64,000 nt of DNA, taken from Streptomyces violaceoruber. Lineage in GTDB: Bacteria; Actinomycetota; Actinomycetes; Streptomycetales; Streptomycetaceae. This document shows, in pieces, positions 46,315-53,604 of this stretch. The notes below the pieces were generated by a model. That model was not told the DNA's origin, did no database searches, and worked only from the letters and a program-made list of their open reading frames with translations. Positions within the stretch are counted from its first letter, which is position 1. Every line of letters begins with the position of its first letter. The DNA is taken from the NCBI GenBank assembly GCA_000720805.1, contig JODI01000024.1, positions 72,763 to 136,762 on the forward strand, read 5' to 3'. The translations under genes were made by a program, and so were the position numbers.

Positions 46315-47670
46315 TTACGGACGGTACTCGCGGTTGTCGCGTGGGGCGTGCCGGATCAGGCCCAGTTCGGCCAAGTCCTGTGGGCGGATGCGGAGTTGGT
46401 CCGCCGTCGCGGCCACCTCCTCCGGTGGGCGCTTGAGGATGGCCGCCGCCGCCTCGGGGGCGATGACCGAGAAGTAGCTGTCGGGGGTGGCCCAGGTGTT
46501 GCCGGGGGCGGCGAGGGCGAGGGCGCCGCCGGAGCCGCCCTCGCCGATCAGCAGGGTGGTGACCGGGGTGCGGGCGGCGGCCACCGCGCCGAAGACGTCC
46601 GCGATCGCCGCGCCCGCGCCCTGCCGTTCGGCCTCGGCGTCGTTGGCGGCGCCGGGGGTGTCCACCAGGGTCAGGACCGGGATGCCGAGGCGGTCCGCGA
46701 GGCGGATCAGACGGGCGGCGGTGCGGTAGCCGGCGGGGCGGGTCGCCGTGCCGGTCTGTGCGGCGTAGGCGACCGTGCGGCCCGCGTGCTCACCGAAGCC
46801 GCACAGCATGCCGTCGGGGTCGGTGCCGCCGCAGCGGTCGCCGCTGATCGGGAGGCGGTGGGTGAAGTACGTGTCCAGGTAGCGTTCGGCGCGCGGGCGT
46901 CGGGGGTCGCGGGCCCGTCGGACCGCGTCCCAGCCGGTGGCCGGGAGGTCCGTCGTGCCGAGGGAGGGCGGGGGCGGCGCGGGCTCGGTCGAGGTGCTCG
47001 TCAGGAGGCGCAGCCAGCGGGCCAGGGTCCGCCGCAGGTCCCGCGGTTCCACGACCGCGTCGGCCGCGCCCGCCGCCACCTGCGCCTCGGCCGTGTACGC
47101 CGCCGGGTCCGCGTCCGGCGGCCGGACCCGGGAGCCCGCGAAGCCGACCTGCGCCCCGGGCAGGGCGAGGACCACGTCGGCGCCCGCGCCCAGGGTGGCC
47201 CAGCCGCCACCCGTCGTCGGGTCCCGCAGGACCGCGAGCTGCGGCAGCCCCGCCTCCCTGGTCAGCGCCGACTGCCGGGCCACCCGCTGGAGTTGGGTCA
47301 GCGCGAGCATGCCCTCCTGCATGCGGCTGCCGCCGGTGGCGATCAACGGGACCACCGGGAGGCGGTGTTCACGGGCGTACGTGTACGCCGCCTCCAGGCG
47401 GTCCCCGGTGCGCTCGCCGAGCGAACCGCCGAGGAAGCCGAACTCGAAGGAGAGGAGGACGGCCGGGGTGCCCTCGACCCGCGCGGTGCCGCAGACAACG
47501 GACTCCCGCTCGCCGGTGCGTTCGGCGGCGCGGGCGCGGGCGGCGTCGTAGCCCCGCCAGGAGAGCGGGCCGTCGGCTCCGGATTCCCTTGCCGGGTGAG
47601 GGAGTTCCGTGAAGGTGGAGTCGTCGGCGACGGCGGCGACGGTCTCGCGGGCGGTGGGGCGGTCAGTCAC
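46315..47670 (-). CDS. Acyl-CoA carboxylase carboxyltransferase (fused beta/alpha type)
   Basis: The 451-residue protein has an N-terminal carboxyltransferase half (VPLIATGGSRMQEGMLAL, LAVLRDPTTGGGWATLG, PGAQVGFAGSRV) and a C-terminal half (GLADRLGIPVLTLVDTPGA, LLIGEGGSGGALALA, YFSVIAPEAAAAIL). It resembles AccD and AccA joined, as in actinomycete acyl-CoA carboxylases. It overlaps matB by 8 bp. In S. coelicolor an equivalent gene follows matB at the same locus. Possible role: (de)carboxylation linked to the malonyl-CoA formed by MatB; a biotin partner would be encoded elsewhere. Confidence 0.88.
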   Translation of the reverse strand: MTDRPTARETVAAVADDSTFTELPHPARESGADGPLSWRGYDAARARAAERTGERESVVCGTARVEGTPAVLLSFEFGFLGGSLGERTGDRLEAAYTYAREHRLPVVPLIATGGSRMQEGMLALTQLQRVARQSALTREAGLPQLAVLRDPTTGGGWATLGAGADVVLALPGAQVGFAGSRVRPPDADPAAYTAEAQVAAGAADAVVEPRDLRRTLARWLRLLTSTSTEPAPPPPSLGTTDLPATGWDAVRRARDPRRPRAERYLDTYFTHRLPISGDRCGGTDPDGMLCGFGEHAGRTVAYAAQTGTATRPAGYRTAARLIRLADRLGIPVLTLVDTPGAANDAEAERQGAGAAIADVFGAVAAARTPVTTLLIGEGGSGGALALAAPGNTWATPDSYFSVIAPEAAAAILKRPPEEVAATADQLRIRPQDLAELGLIRHAPRDNREYRP

Positions 47671-49111
47671 GGTTCAGCGCCCGCTTCATGATCTTTCCCA
47701 TGTCGTTGCGGGGGAGGGCCGCCAGGTGGTGGACGACCCGGGGGCGCTTGTGCGGGGCGAGACGGCTCGCGACGTGGTCGGCCAACTCCTCGACCGTGGG
47801 CGGTGACGCGGGGTCCGCCGGCACGATCCACGCCACGATCCGTTCGCCCAGATCGGGGTCCGGCTCACCGGTGACCGCGGCCTCCCGTACGCCCGGGTGC
47901 TCCAGCAGCGCGTTCTCGATCTCGCCCGCCCCGATCTTGTAACCCCCGCTCTTGATCAGGTCGGTGGCCTTGCGGCCGACGATGCGGACGTAACCGTCGG
48001 GGTCGCGCACCGCCATGTCCCCGGTGCGGAACCAGCCGTCGGCGGTGAAGGCGGTGGCCGTGGCGTCGGGGCGGTTGAGGTAGCCGGTGAACAGGTTCGG
48101 GCCGCGCACCTGGATCTCGCCCACCGTCTCGCCGTCGTACGACGTGATCGGGGTGCCGTCCTCCTCCACGAGCCGCAGCTCCACGCCCGGCAGCGGGACG
48201 CCGACCGTGCCGGGGCGCGGCTCGCCGTCCGCGCGGACGCTGGTGTTCATGAGCGTCTCCGTCATGCCGTACCGCTCGATGACGCGCTGCCCCGTCGCGC
48301 TCGTGATCCGCTCGTGGTCGTGCACCGGCAGCGCGGCCGAGCCGGAGACGAGCAGCCGTGCCCGGCTCAGCGCCTTGGCCAGCGCGGGATCGCCGGGGAG
48401 TGTCTCCGCGATGCGGTGGTACATCGTCGGGACGCCGAACAGCATGGTCGCGCCGGCGTCCAGCTCGCGGGTCACGCCCTCGGTGCTGAACCGGCCCAGG
48501 TGGCGGACCGAGCCGCCGCGCCGCAGCGGGCCGAGGATCCCGAGCACCAGGCCGTGCACGTGGAACAGGGGCAGGCCGTGCACGAGGACGTCGTCGCCGG
48601 TCCACTGCCAGGCGTCGGCGAGGGCGTCCAGGGTGGTGGCGACGGCCCGGCGGGGGATGACGGCGCCCTTGGGCGGACCGGTGGTGCCGGAGGTGTAGAC
48701 GACGAGGGCGGGGTCGTCGTCGGACGCCTCAGGGGCCTCGGGGGCGGGCCCGGTGGCCCGCACGTCGACGTCGACGCGCGGCAGGTCCCGTACGGCGGAG
48801 GGCAGTTCGTCGCCCGGTGCGGCCAGCAGCAGGGCGGGCGCGCTGTCGGCCAGGATGTGTCCGAGCTCCTTCTCCCCGGACTTCGGGTTGAGCGGCACGG
48901 CGGCCACACCGGCCCGCAGCGCGGCCACGACGGCGACCGCCGTCTCCAGCGCGGGGGTCGCCCAGACGGCCACCCGGGCGTGACCGGCGAGCCGGTGGGC
49001 CAGGGCGTCGGCCGCGGCGGCGAGCTCCGCGTAGGTCAGGGAACGGTCGCCGAACCGCAGGGCGGGACGGTCGGTCCGGCCGTCGGTCAGGGCCGGGAAG
49101 AGAGAGGACAC
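47663..49111 (-). CDS. matB: Malonyl-CoA synthetase MatB
   Basis: The 482-residue ANL-superfamily enzyme begins SLFPALTDGRTDRPALRFGDRSLTYAELA. It has the P-loop VVYTSGTTGPPKGAVIP, LFHVHGLVLGILGPL, the malonate-binding region MLFGVPTMYHRI, LVSGSAALP, YGMTETLMNTSVRADGE and the C-terminal hinge GRKATDLIKSGGYKIGAGEIE with catalytic Lys in NDMGKIMKR. It is nearly identical in plan to the structurally known S. coelicolor MatB (SCO2444), which activates malonate and methylmalonate with ATP. It lies 56 bp after the MatC-type carrier, forming a malonate uptake/activation operon. Confidence 0.93.
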   Translation of the reverse strand: MSSLFPALTDGRTDRPALRFGDRSLTYAELAAAADALAHRLAGHARVAVWATPALETAVAVVAALRAGVAAVPLNPKSGEKELGHILADSAPALLLAAPGDELPSAVRDLPRVDVDVRATGPAPEAPEASDDDPALVVYTSGTTGPPKGAVIPRRAVATTLDALADAWQWTGDDVLVHGLPLFHVHGLVLGILGPLRRGGSVRHLGRFSTEGVTRELDAGATMLFGVPTMYHRIAETLPGDPALAKALSRARLLVSGSAALPVHDHERITSATGQRVIERYGMTETLMNTSVRADGEPRPGTVGVPLPGVELRLVEEDGTPITSYDGETVGEIQVRGPNLFTGYLNRPDATATAFTADGWFRTGDMAVRDPDGYVRIVGRKATDLIKSGGYKIGAGEIENALLEHPGVREAAVTGEPDPDLGERIVAWIVPADPASPPTVEELADHVASRLAPHKRPRVVHHLAALPRNDMGKIMKRALNRD

Positions 49112-49167
49112 GCGTCGTACTCCTTAACTGTTCTGCGGGTGCTGGCCGGTGGGTGCCGTCGGTCGGC

Positions 49168-50538
49168 CTACCCCCAGCCCGGCACGACCATCACCAGCCA
49201 CGCCACCGCGGGTACCACCGCCACCACGATCCCTCCGTACACCATCAACTGCCGGAAGAAACGCTCGCGGTCGACGTCCGGGGCGGCGGCCAGCACGAGT
49301 GCGCCGTTCGTCGAGAACGGGCTGACGTCCACGACCGTCGCCGACACCGCGAGCGCCGCCACCATGCCGACCGCCCCGATCTCGCCCTGGGCGAGGAACG
49401 GCACGGCGAGCGGGATCAGTGCGCCCATGATTCCGACGGAGGAGGCGAACGCGGACACCAGCGCGCCGATGTAGCAGAGCAGTACGGCGGCCAGCAGGGG
49501 GATGCCGATGTCGCTGACGCCCTTGCCGGCCCAGGTGATGGTGCCCATCTCGTCCAGGACGGCGACGTACGTCAGGACACCGCAGATCAGCAGCACCGTC
49601 GACCAGGCGATCTGGCCGACCGCCTTGCGGCTGTCCTCCGGCCAGGCGGTGCTCAGCAGGACGGCGAGGGTGATCGCGGTCAGACCGGCGTCGAGGTCGA
49701 AGGCGAGAACGGCCACGACGAGGGCGACCAGGGCGGTGAGCGTGGCGGTCCGGGCGGGGGTGAGGCGGGTGGCGTCCGGGGTGCCGGGGCGGGCTTCGAC
49801 GAGGGTGGCGGTGGCGGCGGGGCTGGTGCCGCCGCCGGTGTCGGCAGACGTACGGGCACCGCTACCGCTGCCGCTATCGCCCTCCGTCACGTCCCCCTCG
49901 CCGGACTCTCCGTCCGGCGTGACCGCGCCCCGCGCCCACAGCTTCAGCCCGCCGAACAGGACGAAGACCACGCCCGCGATGACCAGGTTGGCGATCAGGG
50001 ACGCGAGGAAGAGGGCGATCTCGTTGCCCGGCAGTTTCTCGCGCTCGACGATGCCGTTGACGATCGTGCCGTAGATGCTGATCGGCGAGAAGCCGCCGCC
50101 CTGGGCGCCGTGCACCACCATCGCGCCCATCAGCAGCGGGCTGATCTGATAGCGGGCGGCGAAGCTCAGCGCGATCGGCGCGACGATGGCGACCGCGGCG
50201 GGGCTGACCGCGCCGATCGCCGTGAGCGCGGCGGTGATCGCGAACATCACCCAGGGGATGAGGGCGACGCGCCCCCGGACGAGCCGGATGGACGCGTGCA
50301 CCAGCCAGTCGGTGGTGCCGTTGGCGCGGGCGATGGCGAAGAGGTACGTGACGCCGACGAGCACGACGAACAGGTCGCCGGGGAAGCCGGCGAAGATGCC
50401 GTCCGCGTCGAGGTCGGCGACGAGTTCCCCGACCACGAAGGCGGCGGCGAAGGCGAGCGCGCCCATGTTGACGGAACGGGTGGTGGCGATGACGAACACC
50501 ACGACCAGGACGAGGATCGAGATGAGTTCGGGGGACAT
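49168..50538 (-). CDS. MatC-type dicarboxylate (malonate) carrier
   Basis: The 456-residue membrane protein starts at the ATG at 50538 (GGGAG site; MSPELISILVLVVVFVIATTRSVNMGALAFAAAF). It matches the MatC N-terminal domain, with about 11-12 TM segments in two halves. Family segments include AIGAVSPAAVAIVAPIALSFAARY and VVHGAQGGGFSPISIYGTIV. The hydrophilic central loop (about 225-275) is Gly/Ser/Thr-rich. It precedes matB and is divergent from a GntR regulator, as in Rhizobium matABC/matR. Malonate is the likely substrate. Confidence 0.85.
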   Translation of the reverse strand: MSPELISILVLVVVFVIATTRSVNMGALAFAAAFVVGELVADLDADGIFAGFPGDLFVVLVGVTYLFAIARANGTTDWLVHASIRLVRGRVALIPWVMFAITAALTAIGAVSPAAVAIVAPIALSFAARYQISPLLMGAMVVHGAQGGGFSPISIYGTIVNGIVEREKLPGNEIALFLASLIANLVIAGVVFVLFGGLKLWARGAVTPDGESGEGDVTEGDSGSGSGARTSADTGGGTSPAATATLVEARPGTPDATRLTPARTATLTALVALVVAVLAFDLDAGLTAITLAVLLSTAWPEDSRKAVGQIAWSTVLLICGVLTYVAVLDEMGTITWAGKGVSDIGIPLLAAVLLCYIGALVSAFASSVGIMGALIPLAVPFLAQGEIGAVGMVAALAVSATVVDVSPFSTNGALVLAAAPDVDRERFFRQLMVYGGIVVAVVPAVAWLVMVVPGWG

Positions 50539-50602
50539 ACGGGCTCCCGTCGTTGGGTCCCGGAGCGGTTGCGGGTGCACTGGCGGACGCCCTCGGTGGC
50601 TC

Positions 50603-50693
50603 AGTGGCTGAACCACTTGGGGGCGTTGGCTGATCAGCGTGGGCGCGCCCGCGGCGCCCGTCAAGGGGTCGCGCAGGAATTGGCTCAGCCACT
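50603..50693. promoter_or_regulatory. Candidate GntR operators in the mat divergent region
   Basis: AGTGG-CTGAA-CCACT (50603-50617) is an inverted repeat. TGGCTGAACCACT (50605-50617) recurs as TGGCTCAGCCACT (50681-50693), 11 of 13 identical, 76 bp away. Both sit between the MatC-like and GntR starts. Confidence 0.5.
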
Positions 50694-50741
50694 CGGCCAC
50701 CCGAGGGCCCGGTGTTACGCTCCCGACGAGAGGGGGACCTT

Positions 50742-51473
50742 GTGACCGACGCCCTGCGCCCCATGACGAAGCAGCGCCTGTACGAGCAGGTCCTTGACCG
50801 GCTGCGCCAGTACGTCACCGAAGGCGGCCTGAAGGCCGGGGACCGGCTCCCTCCGGAACGTGACCTGGCCCAGCGGCTCGGTGTCAGCCGGGCCTCGGTG
50901 AAGCAGGCGATCGTGGTCCTGGAGGTGCAGGGCCTGGTGGAGGCGCGGCACGGCGGAGGGACGTACCTGGTCCGCGACAGCCTGGACGTCGAGCCCGTCG
51001 AGCGGATGGTCGAGCGGCGCCGGCGGCTCCCGGACGTGCTGGAGGCCCGCGAGGCCCTGGAGACGAAACTCGCCGAACTCGCCGCCGAGCGCCGCACCGA
51101 GGACGACCTGGCCGCGATGCGGTCCGCGCTCGCGCACATGGCCGAGGAGATCGAGGCGGACGGGCACGGCGTCGAGGGCGACCGCCTCTTCCACGCGGCG
51201 GTGACGGCGGCCGCCCACAGCAGCCTGCTCGCCGAGTTCATGCGCTCCATCGCCGACCAGATCGCCGAGAGCCGCACCGAGTCCCTCCGCCAGCCCGGCC
51301 GCCCCACCCGCTCCCTGGCCCAGCACCAGGACATCCTGGACGCCGTCGCCGCCCGGGAACCCCGGCAGGCGGCCACCGCGATGCGCCGCCACGTCCGCAC
51401 GGTGGCGAAGGTGCGACTGCTGGACTGGGAGCCGGAGGAGGAGCGTCCGGAGGAGGAGCGCGGGGAGCGTTAG
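50742..51473 (+). CDS. FadR/GntR-family transcriptional regulator
   Basis: The 243-residue protein starts at the GTG at 50742 (AGGGGG site). A GntR winged helix (about 8-75; LPPERDLAQRLGVSRASVKQAIVVLEVQGLVEARHGGGTYLV) is followed by an all-helical FCD effector domain (about 90-225) with the metal-binding histidine pattern DRLFHAAV, HQDIL and MRRHV. Such proteins respond to carboxylates or acyl-CoAs. Its place divergent from the malonate carrier makes it the probable MatR-type regulator. It overlaps the convergent MerR-PP2C gene by 4 bp. Confidence 0.9.
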   Translation: MTDALRPMTKQRLYEQVLDRLRQYVTEGGLKAGDRLPPERDLAQRLGVSRASVKQAIVVLEVQGLVEARHGGGTYLVRDSLDVEPVERMVERRRRLPDVLEAREALETKLAELAAERRTEDDLAAMRSALAHMAEEIEADGHGVEGDRLFHAAVTAAAHSSLLAEFMRSIADQIAESRTESLRQPGRPTRSLAQHQDILDAVAAREPRQAATAMRRHVRTVAKVRLLDWEPEEERPEEERGER

Positions 51474-52555
51474 ACGGCCGTCTCCACCACGTCCGCGACC
51501 ACACAGCTGACGTTGTCCGGGCCGCCGGACGCGTTCGCCTCCGTGATGAGGGCGAGGACCGCCTCGTCCGGGGCCGGGGCGGAGGTCAGCAGGGCGCGGA
51601 TGCGGGCGTCGGGGACGACGCCGCAGAGGCCGTCGGAGCACAGGAGGTAGCGGTCGCCGGGCCGGACCTCGTGCAGGCGGAGGTCCGGGGACGACGTGGG
51701 CGTGCCGGCCGGGAGAGCCTTCAGGAGCATCGCGCGCTGCGGGTGGGCGGTGGCCTCCTCGGGGGTGAGGCGGCCCTCGTCGATCATCGACTGGACCACG
51801 GTGTGGTCGTGGGTGATCCGGAAGAGGGCGCCGTCGCGCAGCAGATACGCGCGGGAGTCGCCGATGTGGACCAGGGCGAGCCGGGAGCCCGTCCACAGCA
51901 GGGCCGTCAGGGTGGTGCCGACGTCGTCCGCGTCCCCGGCCACGTCCTGGACGGCCCGAGTCGCCCCCCGTACCGCGTTCTCCAGGAGGTTGAGGACGTC
52001 GCCCGCGGGCACCTCCTCGGTGTCCAGGGACCTCAGCGCCTGGACGGCGGCGCTGCTCGCGGGCGCGCCCGCCGGTCCGAAGCCGTCCGCGACCGCGAGC
52101 AGCCGGGTGCCCGCGTACGCCGTGTCCTGGTTCTCGGTGCGGGCCCGCCCCCGGTCCGAGTGGGCGAAGTAGCGCAGTTCCAGCATGGTGGTGTCCTTCC
52201 TCGGTGCAGCCGTCAACTGGTCCACGAGGAACGCGGCGAGGTCCCGCCGTACGGCCGTCTCCGCCTCGACCCGCGCCCAGTAGGCGCGGATCTCCCCGGC
52301 GGCGGCCGACGGTTCCAGGGCGCACACCTCACGGATCCGGGCCAGCGGCATCCCGAGCCGCCGCAGCCACGCCACGAGGCGTGCCCGCTCCAACTGGCGG
52401 GCCGCGTAGTACCGGTATCCGGTGTCGGGGTCGACCCGCGCCGGACGCAGCAACTCCAGTTCGTCGTAGAGCCGCAGTGCCTTGGGCGACAGACGGCACG
52501 CCTTCGAGAAGGCACCGATCGTCAGCAGGCCGTCGTCCGCGAAACCGTCGTCCAC
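51470..52555 (-). CDS. MerR-PP2C fusion: DNA-binding regulator joined to a Ser/Thr phosphatase
   Basis: The 361-residue protein starts at the GTG at 52555 (GGGGGT site). Residues 9-120 form a MerR domain (LTIGAFSKACRLSPKALRLYDELELLRPARVDPDTGYRYY, then a helical dimerisation region). Residues about 128-361 form a PP2C domain: FAHSDRGRARTENQD with metal Asp/Glu, VADGFGPAG (ADGMG motif), VHIGDSRAYLL, LLCSDGL and GPDNVSCVVADV. Both domains look intact, suggesting a regulator whose DNA-binding half is tied to phosphatase activity, or a phosphatase delivered to chromatin. It stands alone, convergent with the GntR gene. Confidence 0.9.
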   Translation of the reverse strand: MDDGFADDGLLTIGAFSKACRLSPKALRLYDELELLRPARVDPDTGYRYYAARQLERARLVAWLRRLGMPLARIREVCALEPSAAAGEIRAYWARVEAETAVRRDLAAFLVDQLTAAPRKDTTMLELRYFAHSDRGRARTENQDTAYAGTRLLAVADGFGPAGAPASSAAVQALRSLDTEEVPAGDVLNLLENAVRGATRAVQDVAGDADDVGTTLTALLWTGSRLALVHIGDSRAYLLRDGALFRITHDHTVVQSMIDEGRLTPEEATAHPQRAMLLKALPAGTPTSSPDLRLHEVRPGDRYLLCSDGLCGVVPDARIRALLTSAPAPDEAVLALITEANASGGPDNVSCVVADVVETAV

Positions 52556-52689
52556 GCGTACCCCCGGATTCCTTCGTTCCCGTCACCGATGCTGGGGCTT
52601 CCCCAAAGGGGAAGGTCAAACGGGTTGCCGCGGTTGCGGGGGCGGCGGTTAGCCTGCGGGTCGAGCCGCAGAAGAGAGGGAGCCCCGCC

Positions 52690-53604
52690 GTGCCCCGAAC
52701 AGCCCTGGTCACCTACGACCCCCGGCCGCAGACCAGCAAGGACCGCGACCTGCCCGTGCTGCTGGAGGCGCTGCGGGCGGGCGGGGCCGAGGCGGAGGGC
52801 GTGTTCTGGGACGACCCGGACGTCGACTGGGGCCGGTTCGACCTCGTCGTCATCCGGTCCACCTGGGACTACAGCTGGCGGGCGGACGAGTTCCTGGCCT
52901 GGGCGGAGCGCTGCGCCGAGGCGACCCGGCTCGCCAATCCGGTGGACGTCGTGCGGTGGAACGCCGACAAGCGGTACCTCGGGGACCTGACGGCGGCGGG
53001 GGTGCCCGTCGTGCCCACCCGGTACCTCGCGCCGGGTGACGCCGCCGACCTCCCCGGCGACCACGAGTACGTCATCAAGCCGACCTCCGGCGCGGGCGCC
53101 CGGTACGCCGCCCGCTACACGCCCGACCAGCACGACACCGCCGTACGGCACCTCGCCCGCATGCACGAGGAAGGGCTCACCGCGATGGTGCAGCCGTACA
53201 TGGCCGGCATCGACGTCCGGGGTGAGCGGGCCCTGCAGTTCTTCGGCGGGCGGCTGCTGCACGCCAGCCGCAAGCGGGCCGTCCTCGCGCCCGGTACCGC
53301 TTTCGACGCGGACAAGGTCGCCCACCCGGGACTGGAGCAGTGGCCCCCGTCACCGGCCGAACTCTTGGTCGCCGAGCGCGCCCTGGCCGCCGTACCGGAC
53401 GCACCCGAGCTGCTGTACGCCCGGGTCGACCTGGTGGACGGGGAGGACGGTCGGCCCCGGGTGATGGAACTGGAACTGGTGGAGCCGAACCTCTTCCTGT
53501 TCCTGCACCCGGGGTCGGTGCCCGCGGTGGTGGCGGCGATCCTGCACGCGGCCGCCGGGCCCCGGCCCGGAGGGCGGGGACCCGGCTGGCGTCAGCGGGC
53601 GTAG
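52690..53604 (+). CDS. ATP-grasp domain protein (RimK/DcsG-like)
   Basis: The 304-residue protein starts at the GTG at 52690 (GAGGGAG site). The pre-ATP-grasp half has FDLVVIRSTWDYSWRADEFLAWAER. The ATP-grasp core has NADKRYLGDLTAAGVPVVPT, HEYVIKPTSGAGARYAARY (nucleotide lysine), MVQPYMAGIDVRGERALQFF and the metal motif VMELELVEPNLFL. Such enzymes ligate carboxylates to amines or thiols, as in DcsG of cycloserine synthesis, but no pathway genes flank it. Its 3' end overlaps the convergent GH92 gene by 13 bp. Confidence 0.85.
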   Translation: MPRTALVTYDPRPQTSKDRDLPVLLEALRAGGAEAEGVFWDDPDVDWGRFDLVVIRSTWDYSWRADEFLAWAERCAEATRLANPVDVVRWNADKRYLGDLTAAGVPVVPTRYLAPGDAADLPGDHEYVIKPTSGAGARYAARYTPDQHDTAVRHLARMHEEGLTAMVQPYMAGIDVRGERALQFFGGRLLHASRKRAVLAPGTAFDADKVAHPGLEQWPPSPAELLVAERALAAVPDAPELLYARVDLVDGEDGRPRVMELELVEPNLFLFLHPGSVPAVVAAILHAAAGPRPGGRGPGWRQRA

